A stretch of 20,506 nucleotides of DNA, taken from Halothece sp964463655 (lineage in GTDB: Bacteria > Cyanobacteriota > Cyanobacteriia > Cyanobacteriales > Rubidibacteraceae). The position numbers were made by a program, and so were the translations under genes. The notes under the pieces were generated by a model, which ran no database searches, had not been told where the DNA came from, and saw only the letters and a list, made by a program, of their open reading frames with translations. The DNA lies in NCBI GenBank assembly GCA_964463655.1, contig CAYXDG010000063.1:1-20506 (forward strand). The letters are read 5' to 3'. Numbering within the stretch: the first letter of the stretch is position 1; every line of letters begins with the position of its first letter. Shown here one piece after another: positions 8,099-15,451 of this stretch.

Positions 8099-8299
8099 AT
8101 GACGAAAGTAGTTCTCAATAATAATGAACAGATAGAGTCGGCGCTCCGTCGATTTAAACGGAAAGTTTCTCAAGCGGGAATTTTTGCGGATATGAAGAAA
8201 AATCGGCATTTTGAAACCCCCGCCGAAAAGCGTAAACGCAAAGAGATTAATCGACATCGCGAACGTCGTCGTTTTCGCAACCGTCGCAATAAAAAGTAG
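8099..8299 (+). CDS. rpsU: 30S ribosomal protein S21
   Basis: A highly basic 66-residue protein of the small ribosomal subunit, where S21 lies near the anti-Shine-Dalgarno end of 16S rRNA and aids initiation. The sequence MTKVVLNNNEQIESALRRFK, followed by KVSQAGIFADMKKNRHFETP and an Arg/Lys-rich tail (RHRERRRFRNRRNKK), is typical of S21. The frame is open upstream to 7934, but the S21 family starts at this Met, and AGG lies about ten bases upstream. The FKBP gene begins 18 bases after the stop and is probably co-transcribed. The long repeat-rich spacer upstream may influence expression. Confidence 0.95.
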   Translation: MTKVVLNNNEQIESALRRFKRKVSQAGIFADMKKNRHFETPAEKRKRKEINRHRERRRFRNRRNKK

Positions 8300-8317
8300 A
8301 ATTCCATAAGGAGCAAC

Positions 8318-8749
8318 ATGGTACAAGCAAAATCGGGCAATACTGTCCAAGTTCATTACACTGGGAAGTTAGCAGATGGCACAGTATTTGATTCTTCTGA
8401 AGGTCGCGAACCTTTGGAATTCGCCATCGGAGAAGGTCAAATTATCCCAGGCTTTGAACAAGCTGTGATTGGCATGAGCGAGGGAGAGTCCAAGACGGCA
8501 GAAATTCCCTCGGATGAGGCTTATGGTCCCCATCGTCCAGAAATGGTCTTAGAAGTCGATCGCGAACAGATTCCAGAGGATATCGAAGTTCAAACGGGTC
8601 AACAGTTACAAGTGCAACATCCAAGCGGTCAGCAAATCCCTGTTATTGTGACTGCTGTGGCTGATTTTAAAGTCACCTTGGATGCGAATCATCCCTTAGC
8701 AGGTCAAACCTTAACCTTTGATATTGAACTGGTAAAAGTCGCAGCTTAA
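8318..8749 (+). CDS. SlyD-like FKBP-type peptidyl-prolyl cis-trans isomerase
   Basis: A cytoplasmic folding helper of 143 residues that isomerises X-Pro bonds. The N-terminal FKBP half shows VQVHYTGKLADGTVFDSS, then EFAIGEGQIIPGFEQAVIGM. After AYGPHRPEMV comes a chaperone-type insert (about residues 70-120), and the FKBP fold closes with HPLAGQTLTFDIELVKV. This order is that of SlyD/FkpB-type proteins. The His/Cys-rich metal-binding tail of enterobacterial SlyD is absent. AAGGAG lies four bases before the ATG, a strong ribosome site. It follows rpsU closely, so it may be expressed with the ribosomal protein. A terminator follows. Confidence 0.92.
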   Translation: MVQAKSGNTVQVHYTGKLADGTVFDSSEGREPLEFAIGEGQIIPGFEQAVIGMSEGESKTAEIPSDEAYGPHRPEMVLEVDREQIPEDIEVQTGQQLQVQHPSGQQIPVIVTAVADFKVTLDANHPLAGQTLTFDIELVKVAA

Positions 8750-8773
8750 GAGTTTTCATCTGGTTATTTCCTA

Positions 8774-8806
8774 GAGACGGAAGACCAAAATGGCTTCCGT
8801 TTCTTT
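8774..8806 (+). terminator. Rho-independent terminator after the rpsU-FKBP pair
   Basis: A 10-bp stem pairs 8774-8783 (GAGACGGAAG) with 8794-8803 (CTTCCGTTTC) with one G-U pair. Its inner 7 bp are perfect, and a T-rich tract follows. It lies 25 bases after the FKBP stop and before thrS. Confidence 0.7.
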
Positions 8807-8866
8807 CATCTCTTCCTCAAAAAACTAGCATTCATCGTTCAATCAAATTACAATCTGAAACTCAAA

Positions 8867-10696
8867 ATGTCTAGTGTAGAATCTCCCGCAGTCCCTGAAA
8901 ACGCTGAACCCATTAAACTGCCCAAAACCAGCGAATCCGACCAACTCAAGCGCATTCGCCACACAGCTTCTCATGTTATGGCGATGGCGGTACAAAAGCT
9001 ATTTCCCGATGCACAAGTGACCATCGGGCCTTGGACGGAAAATGGATTCTACTACGATTTTGACAAACCAGAACCCTTCACGGAACAAGACTTAAAAGCC
9101 ATCAAAAAAGAGATGGTTAAAATCATCAAAAAGAAACTACCTGTGATTCGTGAAGAAGTTACTCGCGAAGAAGCCCAAAAACGCATCGAAGCCCTACAAG
9201 AACCCTATAAACTAGAAATCCTCAGCGATATTGAAGGCGGGCCGATTACACTTTATCACCTAGGAGATGAATGGTGGGATTTGTGTGCAGGCCCTCATCT
9301 GGAAACAACAGGTGATATCAATCTCAAGGCGATCGAGATCGAAAGTGTTGCGGGCGCTTACTGGCGAGGAAATGAAAATAACCCCCAACTACAACGCATT
9401 TACGGAACAGCTTGGGAAACCCCCGAACAATTAGCAGAATACAAACGACGCAAAGAAGAAGCCCTGAAACGCGATCATCGTCGTCTGGGGAAAGAACTGG
9501 GATTATTTATTTTCAGTGATCCTGTTGGACCTGGCTTACCTCTCTGGACTCCCAAAGGAACAAAGCTACGGACGCTGTTAGAAGACTTCCTAAAGCAGGA
9601 ACAACTCAAGCGCGGATATTCCCCTGTGGTCACTCCTCATATCGCCAGAGTCGATTTATTCAAAACCTCTGGACACTGGCAAAACTACAAGGAAGATATG
9701 TTCCCAATGATGGCTGAAGATGAACAAGCTGCAGCCGAAGAACAGGGGTTTGTTCTCAAACCAATGAACTGTCCATTTCATATCCAAATTTATAAAAGCG
9801 AACTCCATTCCTATCGTGATCTTCCCATTCGTCTGGCGGAGTTTGGAACGGTTTATCGCTATGAACAGTCTGGGGAGTTAGGAGGATTAACTCGTGTCCG
9901 AGGCTTTACAGTGGATGATTCTCACTTGTTTGTCACTCCTGAACAATTGGACGAGGAGTTTCTACAAGTGGTTGATTTAATTCTCTCGGTGTTTAAGAGT
10001 CTCCAACTGTCCAACTTTAAAGCAAGGTTGAGTTTCCGCGATCCCGAATCAGATAAATATATCGGTTCGGAAGAAGCCTGGAACAAAGCCCAAAATGCCA
10101 TTCGTCGCGCTGTAGAACATCTGGAGATGGATTATTTTGAAGGGATTGGTGAGGCTGCGTTTTACGGCCCGAAACTCGATTTTATCTTCCAAGATGTTTT
10201 AGAACGGGAATGGCAACTGGGAACAGTACAGGTGGATTATAATCTCCCAGAACGCTTCGATTTAACTTATATGGCCGAAGATGGCACGCGCAAACGTCCT
10301 GTGATGATTCATCGCGCTCCGTTTGGGTCTCTGGAACGTTTAATTGGGATTTTAATTGAACAATATGCAGGTGATTTCCCATTATGGTTAGCGCCTGAAC
10401 AGCTGCGCTTGTTACCTGTCAGTCAAGACCAATATGATTTTGTGCAGCAAGTAGAAGCGCAAATGAAACAAGGGGGAATTCGCGCTAAAGCTGACCTCAG
10501 TGGGGAACGCTTAGGGAAGTTAATTCGCAATGCGGAAAAACAGAAAGTTCCTGTGATGGCGGTTGTGGGAGCAAAAGAAGTTGAAGGAAATCGTTTGAGT
10601 GTGCGGACTCGCGCTTCTGGTGAATTAGGGAGTATGGGAGTTGCTGAAGTGAGTGCAAAACTACAAAGCGCGATCGCCCACTACAAAGAGTTTTAA
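8867..10696 (+). CDS. thrS: Threonine--tRNA ligase
   Basis: Charges tRNA-Thr with threonine. The 609 residues cover the editing domain (about 25-210), the class II catalytic core (about 215-500) and the C-terminal anticodon-binding domain (about 505-609). The N-terminal TGS domain of enterobacterial ThrRS is missing, which is usual in cyanobacteria. Editing-site residues are present: His32 and His36 (HTASH), and Cys140 and His144 (CAGPH). The zinc ligands that select threonine are Cys302 (MNCPFH), His353 (DDSHLF) and His482 (IHRAPFGS). Motif 2 lies near FGTVYRYEQSGEL. It has its own upstream spacer after the FKBP terminator and ends only 4 bp from the stop of the convergent 125-residue gene. 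Confidence 0.97.
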   Translation: MSSVESPAVPENAEPIKLPKTSESDQLKRIRHTASHVMAMAVQKLFPDAQVTIGPWTENGFYYDFDKPEPFTEQDLKAIKKEMVKIIKKKLPVIREEVTREEAQKRIEALQEPYKLEILSDIEGGPITLYHLGDEWWDLCAGPHLETTGDINLKAIEIESVAGAYWRGNENNPQLQRIYGTAWETPEQLAEYKRRKEEALKRDHRRLGKELGLFIFSDPVGPGLPLWTPKGTKLRTLLEDFLKQEQLKRGYSPVVTPHIARVDLFKTSGHWQNYKEDMFPMMAEDEQAAAEEQGFVLKPMNCPFHIQIYKSELHSYRDLPIRLAEFGTVYRYEQSGELGGLTRVRGFTVDDSHLFVTPEQLDEEFLQVVDLILSVFKSLQLSNFKARLSFRDPESDKYIGSEEAWNKAQNAIRRAVEHLEMDYFEGIGEAAFYGPKLDFIFQDVLEREWQLGTVQVDYNLPERFDLTYMAEDGTRKRPVMIHRAPFGSLERLIGILIEQYAGDFPLWLAPEQLRLLPVSQDQYDFVQQVEAQMKQGGIRAKADLSGERLGKLIRNAEKQKVPVMAVVGAKEVEGNRLSVRTRASGELGSMGVAEVSAKLQSAIAHYKEF

Positions 10697-10700
10697 GGAT

Positions 10701-11078
10701 TTAAATGGCTGGAACTTTCAGCAGTTCCCGATAAAATTCTTTGGGAAAATCGATCACTCCCTCTTTTTGATGTATTCTAATCACATCAACCAGATAACCA
10801 ACAAAATCTGCATTTTGCATCACCACTTCATAACTTAAGTCAATGCTGCCCTCAAACTGCAACTGACACCGCGTTTGTTCTAAAGGAAGTGAGGATACTG
10901 TCCAAGTGGAAACAAAGGGAATTGGTTTTCCCCCTTCGACAGGTCGTTGTCCCTCTAATTTTCCTTCTTTGTAAAGACTAATGGCAAGGGGTAACCAGCT
11001 TCTTTTTCTTCCTGGATAATAGGGATTATACGGAATAATATCTTCTTTGGGAACTTGTTTCAAATTGTGGATAGGCAT
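10701..11078 (-). CDS. Conserved-looking hypothetical protein, 125 residues
   Basis: I do not recognise the family. The sequence has no signal peptide or membrane helix. It opens MPIHNLKQVPKEDIIPYNPY, with Pro/Tyr-rich turns. A middle of alternating strands (FVSTWTVSSLPLEQTRCQLQF) follows, and the end is likely helical (QKEGVIDFPKEFYRELLKV). This suggests a small alpha+beta fold. AAGGA lies about ten bases before the ATG. A perfect 7-bp hairpin (TTTTAGG at 11101-11107 with CCTAAAA at 11112-11118) lies about 20 bases upstream in the leader. The gene is 178 bp downstream of the DndD-like gene on the same strand and could belong to the same transcript or have its own promoter. It converges closely with thrS. 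Confidence 0.7.
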   Translation of the reverse strand: MPIHNLKQVPKEDIIPYNPYYPGRKRSWLPLAISLYKEGKLEGQRPVEGGKPIPFVSTWTVSSLPLEQTRCQLQFEGSIDLSYEVVMQNADFVGYLVDVIRIHQKEGVIDFPKEFYRELLKVPAI

Positions 11079-11100
11079 AATCGAAAAATATCCTTCTCTG

Positions 11101-11118
11101 TTTTAGGGTTTCCTAAAA
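11101..11118 (-). other. Perfect 7-bp hairpin in the leader of the 125-residue gene
   Basis: TTTTAGG (11101-11107) and CCTAAAA (11112-11118) pair perfectly around a 4-base loop. There is no T-run on either side, so a terminator for the upstream DndD-like gene is unlikely. It may be an operator or a translation-affecting leader structure. Confidence 0.4.
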
Positions 11119-11256
11119 TATATTAGCTGAAAATTTGTCCCATGTGATGTCTTGTTGTGTGACTAACTGAGGGGAGTAACCACTTTGAAGCTGGCTTGAA
11201 GTCAATGTTTAAGGAAAAACAGCAAGTCTTTAAACTCATTTGCCTTTAATTTTTAC

Positions 11257-13320
11257 TTAATTAATTTCTCTGATTTCTGTATATTCAAACCCGTGTTTAC
11301 TGGGTTGCACAAGAGGATAACTTTTCCCATGAATGGTTAGCCAGTCTTCTTCACAATTGGCTTTTGGTGAGAAATAAACTAAGATGTACTGTTTACCCAT
11401 AAATTCGTTCATTTCTTCAGCCACTTCACCACGCCATTGAGTTTTAGTGACTAATATAACTAATTGATTGGCAAGTCTCGGCAGGGCTTTGGCGACCTGT
11501 CGGCGGTAAACTTCATCTAAACTGCCAAATGGTGAATCCATCACAATGGGAAATGTGCTACTATCAGGGGCAATGACTGTATGATTGGCACTCCAACTGC
11601 GGACGCGATCGATAATTCCCCCGATGAAAGACAGGCTTAAAATTTGATTTTCGCCCGTGGAAGCAGCAACGGTTTGTTCTTTTCCTGTGGTTTTTTCCAC
11701 TAAACTTAATTCGTAGTTTCGATCGAGTTTTGGATAATAGGGAGTAAAGGAAATGTTGGCAAAAATTTCTTGCACTTTCTCTTCTAAGGTTACTCGGAAG
11801 CGCTGTTCAATCTCGGTTTTTAACTCTTGAAGACAACTAATCGCTTCCTCGGTTGCTTTCCGTCTGCGCTGCGCTAATTGTTGTTTGTCTTCCTTACTTT
11901 GTTCTTGATTTAGTTTTTGTTCAAGGCTGTCTAGTTGTTCGGTTTTTTGTTTTAATTCAATTTCATTGCGTCCTTTTTCTAATAATAGATTTTCTAGGTC
12001 TTTCTCCGTTGTATCTAAATCAGTTTGTAACTGCTTAATTTTCTGATCTGGATATTCTCGCAACTGCTGTTTTACTTTTTCTAATTCTTCCTCTAAACTA
12101 GCTAGTTTCCGTCTTAAAATTGTAATTTCTTCTTGACTCTCATCAACGGTTTCCCAAAACTGAACAGCTTGTTTTTCAAGAGCTTGCGTTTGGGTATGTA
12201 AGCGAATAATTGCTTCTTCTATTTCAGCGCTTCCCGCTTTATCCATCCACCCTGTCACTTGGTGATGAGGAAGGGTTCCTGGAATCAGTTTTGTCCCACA
12301 AATACAAGATTGACGGGCTAATAAATTTTCGACAAATGGCTTTTTGATACCACTGGGTAGTTCTTGTGTTTGTTCTAATTCTTCAAAGAAACTCGAACAT
12401 TGCTCTGCTAAACTTACCATAAAAACAGTATAGCCTTGACTAGAAATGGTCTGCTTAACTCTCTGATTAATCCGCACTAACTGCTCTCTGGTTTCTTGAT
12501 AATCTTTTTCGAGATTATTTTTGACGATCTGTAAATTTTCCGCACCTTTCAGCGTCAGGAGTTGTTCACCCAGAAAGTTTTTTCGTTCTTGCTTTTGGGC
12601 GATCGCAGCATCAGTTTTGTTTTGCTTTTCTTGAATTAAATCAGTTTCTTGTTCTAACTTTTGTTTCTGTTTTAACAGGGTTTTGGTTTGCAGATTACCA
12701 ATTTTTCGTAACTCTTCTTCTAGACTCCGACGAGCATTCTTAAGATGTTCCGTCGCACGTTCAAAAATTTTAATCCCTAATAATTCTTTCGTTGCCTCAG
12801 TCAATCCAGTCTTCTTTTGATAGCGAATAATGTGATCAATTCTTTCCCCATCAAAGAAAAAATATTGATGTAAACTTGCGGGGAGAATCCGTCCAATAAT
12901 ATCCTCTGGATGTTCTAATGGATGTTGCCAACATCCGTCATCCCCAGCTATGAGCATAAATAGCTGACTATCGCTATGTTCTATGATTTCATTATCTTGT
13001 TTTTTGGTTGCATAACAACGACGCTTTAACTGGTAAGATTTATAATCATGTTCAAAGGTTAATTCCACTGCATACTCAACAGACTTTCCAAGAATGGCTT
13101 CTTGAATTGCTCGTTTATTGACTAATTGTTCTGAGTTCGCAAAAGCTGCGGTAAACTGTTCATAAAGTACCCACGTAAACGCATTTAGAAGCGTGGTTTT
13201 TCCAGCCCCATTATTGCCATGAATAATCGTGGTATTCTGTTCTCCTCCCGATAATTGAATCTCTGGCGTTTGACCATAAAATTGGCGAAAGTTGCAGAGT
13301 TTGAGGGATTTTAATCTCAT
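11257..13320 (-). CDS. dndD: DndD-like SMC-family ATPase
   Basis: A 687-residue SMC/Rad50-like ATPase most like DndD, the ATPase of DNA phosphorothioation systems. It opens MRLKSLKLCNFRQFYG. Walker A is GNNGAGKTT (35-43). An FFFDGERIDHI stretch (154-164), typical of DndD, follows. Two long coiled coils (about 190-290 and 365-515) flank a hook with CxC (Cys339, Cys341). The ABC signature region is STGENQ (554-559), Walker B is PIVMDSPFG (591-599) and the D-loop SLD is at 600-602. All ATPase motifs look intact. Its start overlaps the stop of the 54-residue gene (ATGA, 13317-13320), implying translational coupling. No other dnd genes are in the window, so sulfur modification is not implied; another DNA-repair or defence role is possible. 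The symbol denotes similarity only. Confidence 0.78.
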   Translation of the reverse strand: MRLKSLKLCNFRQFYGQTPEIQLSGGEQNTTIIHGNNGAGKTTLLNAFTWVLYEQFTAAFANSEQLVNKRAIQEAILGKSVEYAVELTFEHDYKSYQLKRRCYATKKQDNEIIEHSDSQLFMLIAGDDGCWQHPLEHPEDIIGRILPASLHQYFFFDGERIDHIIRYQKKTGLTEATKELLGIKIFERATEHLKNARRSLEEELRKIGNLQTKTLLKQKQKLEQETDLIQEKQNKTDAAIAQKQERKNFLGEQLLTLKGAENLQIVKNNLEKDYQETREQLVRINQRVKQTISSQGYTVFMVSLAEQCSSFFEELEQTQELPSGIKKPFVENLLARQSCICGTKLIPGTLPHHQVTGWMDKAGSAEIEEAIIRLHTQTQALEKQAVQFWETVDESQEEITILRRKLASLEEELEKVKQQLREYPDQKIKQLQTDLDTTEKDLENLLLEKGRNEIELKQKTEQLDSLEQKLNQEQSKEDKQQLAQRRRKATEEAISCLQELKTEIEQRFRVTLEEKVQEIFANISFTPYYPKLDRNYELSLVEKTTGKEQTVAASTGENQILSLSFIGGIIDRVRSWSANHTVIAPDSSTFPIVMDSPFGSLDEVYRRQVAKALPRLANQLVILVTKTQWRGEVAEEMNEFMGKQYILVYFSPKANCEEDWLTIHGKSYPLVQPSKHGFEYTEIREIN

Positions 13321-13481
13321 TGCACGACATCTTTGATAATTTTGAGAATTTCGTCATTAATGTGACGAGGCGCTTTTTGATAAAGTTTCTTCTTTTCTAA
13401 TTGTAAAACTTGGGTAACAATGGCTTGCGCTTCTGGGGAATACTGTTTGAGATTGTCCTGTAAATAGTTTTCATTAGTCAT
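13317..13481 (-). CDS. Small charged helical protein, 54 residues, coupled to the DndD-like gene
   Basis: The frame starts at ATG 13481 with MTNENYLQDNLKQYSPEAQA and ends with HINDEILKIIKDVVQ. It is short, charged and predicted almost entirely helical, with no membrane segment. AAGGAGG lies 13 bases before the ATG, a slightly long spacing. Its TGA stop overlaps the ATG of the DndD-like gene by four bases, the strongest evidence that it is translated. I recognise no family. A partner or regulator of the ATPase is the natural inference from coupling. The two-helix membrane protein gene ends 30 bases upstream. Confidence 0.75.
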   Translation of the reverse strand: MTNENYLQDNLKQYSPEAQAIVTQVLQLEKKKLYQKAPRHINDEILKIIKDVVQ

Positions 13482-13511
13482 TTGTTATTTATTTCCTCCT
13501 TGCTTAAACCA

Positions 13512-13682
13512 TCATTGAGCATCAAAGACAAAACAGATACAGCCAATGGTAAAGAAGACACATCCTAAGAGATAGCAGGCAGAACGCCAAGTTAAGCCAT
13601 CAAGGGTTAATCCTAATGCGTCAAGGGTAAATAAACTGCTTCCTAATAGAAAAAGCCAACTTCCCCAACGATAATAATTCAT
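13512..13682 (-). CDS. Small two-helix membrane protein, 56 residues
   Basis: From ATG 13682 the frame reads MNYYRWGSWLFLLGSSLFTL, then a short loop with DGLTWRS, then a second hydrophobic segment (YLLGCVFFTIGCICFVF), and ends DAQ. The two predicted membrane helices, with Gly pairs and four Cys, resemble small YrhK-like membrane proteins, but that is only a loose similarity. No clear ribosome site is visible; the upstream bases are a degenerate heptamer repeat instead. It lies 30 bases upstream of the 54-residue gene on the same strand, so it may be the first gene of a module with the DndD-like ATPase. Confidence 0.6.
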   Translation of the reverse strand: MNYYRWGSWLFLLGSSLFTLDALGLTLDGLTWRSACYLLGCVFFTIGCICFVFDAQ

Positions 13683-13730
13683 TTGTTGTTTGTTCGTGGT
13701 TCATGGTGCTTTGTTTTTTGGTCAATGGTC
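13682..13730. repeat. Degenerate heptanucleotide tandem repeat
   Basis: Seven consecutive 7-base units read TTTGTTG, TTTGTTC, GTGGTTC, ATGGTGC, TTTGTTT, TTTGGTC and AATGGTC. G is constant at the fourth place and T or G surrounds it. This resembles the short tandem repeats (STRR) common in cyanobacterial spacers. The first unit overlaps the start codon of the small membrane protein gene. Confidence 0.5.
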
Positions 13731-13810
13731 ACTGCGACATAACCTATCTTTTTGAGCAACTACAATTTTTTTACTTTACCATCAGATACTTGCTCCATCA
13801 GAGATAATTA

Positions 13811-14959
13811 CTATACTTTTGTACTAGATGAGAAGACAGAGAGAGTTTTTTGCGAGAGAATTTGCTGATAATAGTCTCGGAGTTGTTGTGTCGCTGCTGA
13901 CCATCCCCAACATTCTGCTTCTTGACGAGCTTTTTCTCGTAACTCTTCTCGTTCAGATTGTGCTTCTAAGAGGCGTTTGGTGGCGGTGACCGCACCTGTG
14001 GAGTCTTTGGGGTCAAATAAGTAACCGTTCACCCCATCGGTTACAATGTCGGGAATGCCACCCGATCGCGCAGCAACGACAGGACAACCTGCTGCCATTG
14101 CTTCCAATAAAACTAAACCCAAGGTTTCTGTCCGCGAGGGGAAAACAAAGGCATCGGCTGAGGCATAAGCAGCACCGAGGGTTTCTCCTTCCAAATAGCC
14201 GACAAAATGAGTGTTTGTGTCTGCAAAATGTTTTTCTAAGGTTTCCCGATAGGGGCCATCGCCAACAATGGCAAGTCTGGCGTTTGGAATGGCTTCTAAA
14301 ACGGGTTTAATCTCATCGATTTGTTTTTCTGCGGAAACCCTCCCCACATAAAGCAATAACGGATCATCGGGATAACCTTGGGACAAATGTTCCCGCATCT
14401 GTCCAGAGCGCAGTTGGGGACGAAATAACTCTGTATCCACCCCTCTCTGCCAGAGAGCTACTCGTTCAATACCATGTTCACTGAGTTCTTCCATCATGGC
14501 TGTAGAGGTGCATAGATTCAACTCTGCTTGATTGTGAGTAGCTTTGAGCAATTCCCATAACACTCCCTCTAACGCACCCATGCCATAATGCTGTAGATAT
14601 TGGGGAAGATGGGTGTGATAAGACGCAATCAGGGGTAATTGCATGATTTTGGCATAAAATAGCCCTGCTAGCCCTAAAACCGCAGGGTTAACGATATGAA
14701 TTAGGTCTGGTTGAAACGCTTCTAATGCCTCGCCAATCGCGGGACGAGGTAGAGCCAGTTTTAATTCGGGATATAGGGGTAAGGGCATTCCTGACACGCC
14801 ATATACTTTTGCGCCTTTATATTCTGTGAGTCCGCCATCAGGTGCAACCACCAGAACTTGATCTCCTCCCTGTTGTAGGTAGTTAACGGTGTGGCGCAAA
14901 CGGGTGACAATGCCATCAACTTTGGGTAAAAACGTTTCAGTAAACAGGGCAATACGCAT
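13811..14959 (-). CDS. sqdX: Sulfoquinovosyltransferase SqdX (sulfolipid synthase)
   Basis: Transfers sulfoquinovose from UDP-sulfoquinovose to diacylglycerol, the last step of sulfoquinovosyl-diacylglycerol synthesis for thylakoid membranes. The 382-residue protein is a GT-B fold, GT4-type glycosyltransferase. It opens MRIALFTETFLPKVDGIVTR, followed by SGMPLPLYPELKLALPRP and ASYHTHLPQYLQHYG, all characteristic of cyanobacterial SqdX. The C-terminal nucleotide-sugar site shows LLYVGRVSAEK near 203-212 and the E-x7-E motif at Glu278 and Glu286. It has no signal peptide and is probably a peripheral membrane enzyme. sqdB is not in this window. The start has only a weak ribosome site (GAAG). Transcription runs toward the small-protein/DndD-like module, with no clear terminator between. 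Confidence 0.93.
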   Translation of the reverse strand: MRIALFTETFLPKVDGIVTRLRHTVNYLQQGGDQVLVVAPDGGLTEYKGAKVYGVSGMPLPLYPELKLALPRPAIGEALEAFQPDLIHIVNPAVLGLAGLFYAKIMQLPLIASYHTHLPQYLQHYGMGALEGVLWELLKATHNQAELNLCTSTAMMEELSEHGIERVALWQRGVDTELFRPQLRSGQMREHLSQGYPDDPLLLYVGRVSAEKQIDEIKPVLEAIPNARLAIVGDGPYRETLEKHFADTNTHFVGYLEGETLGAAYASADAFVFPSRTETLGLVLLEAMAAGCPVVAARSGGIPDIVTDGVNGYLFDPKDSTGAVTATKRLLEAQSEREELREKARQEAECWGWSAATQQLRDYYQQILSQKTLSVFSSSTKV

Positions 14960-15006
14960 AACTTCTACAGTCTGGACAGAATGAATTATGAGTGAGCAAT
15001 CATTCC

Positions 15007-15042
15007 TGATTGTAGAATGTCACCGCCCGATCGCGCTCAAAA
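15007..15042 (+). repeat. 36-bp dispersed repeat, copy 1
   Basis: This copy shares TGAT, GTA, AATGTC and the 15-base block CGATCGCGCTCAAAA with copy 2 at 15390-15425, all at identical spacing. The interior six bases differ. The copies are in the same orientation, 383 bp apart. Confidence 0.65.
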
Positions 15043-15180
15043 ATTTTTCACGGAATGAGGGAGATAATCACTTCTATCAGTTTGATAAGTTTTTGTTAAT
15101 TCTTTTTGATTCACAATCATTTTTTTAAATGAGTCCCTAAACTTCACTTTTCTTAACATTAAACGAAAAAAGACGATTTG

Positions 15181-15222
15181 AGGGCGATCGCCCTTGACAA
15201 GAATTGGCAATTTATTTAAAGT
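15181..15222 (+). promoter_or_regulatory. Promoter with a HIP1 palindrome abutting the -35 box
   Basis: A perfect TTGACA at 15194-15199, 17 bases, and TAAAGT at 15217-15222 form a sigma-70-type promoter pointing to the solute-binding protein gene. A 14-bp palindrome AGGGCGATCGCCCT (15181-15194), an extended HIP1, directly abuts the -35 box. The start point would be near 15229. Confidence 0.5.
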
Positions 15223-15389
15223 AAGCTGTATGGGTGTTATTTGTGTCTAAATTTAAGAAACAGACATCTGTAAGCATTAGTCTGGCGTTAGATGCAGTAA
15301 CTTGACGCAGATTCTCCCAGCAAAGCAAGAAAGAAATTGAAAACCACAGAGTTTGACAAAAAGCAGTGGAAATGATAAGAGAGTTTCTG

Positions 15390-15425
15390 TGATGGTAAAA
15401 TGTCGGTGAGCGATCGCGCTCAAAA
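15390..15425 (+). repeat. 36-bp dispersed repeat, copy 2
   Basis: Second copy of the sequence at 15007-15042. It ends 26 bases before the start codon of the solute-binding protein gene. Its variant interior makes a short TGAGCG/CGCTCA stem (15407-15422), which copy 1 lacks. Confidence 0.65.
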
Positions 15426-15451
15426 GATGAAATTGAGAAGCATTTATAGGA

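Larger units (their letters stand above)
14960..15451. other. Divergent spacer between sqdX and the solute-binding protein
   Basis: About 490 AT-rich bases with no convincing gene. It contains two copies of a 36-bp sequence near its two ends, a HIP1-centred palindrome, and a consensus-like plus-strand promoter (all listed separately). From the promoter to the solute-binding gene there would be a leader of about 220 bases, in which I see only a six-codon open frame (15230-15250). A short stem TGAGCG/CGCTCA lies at 15407-15422. Confidence 0.6.

Noticed and set aside
8867..10696. Missing TGS domain in ThrRS as a novelty.
   Set aside because: Cyanobacterial ThrRS commonly lacks this domain; editing, catalytic and anticodon domains are all complete here.
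11108..11256. Terminator after the DndD-like gene (GTTTAAGG/CTTTAAAC).
   Set aside because: The stem is short, has a mismatch and lacks a T-tract in the right place.
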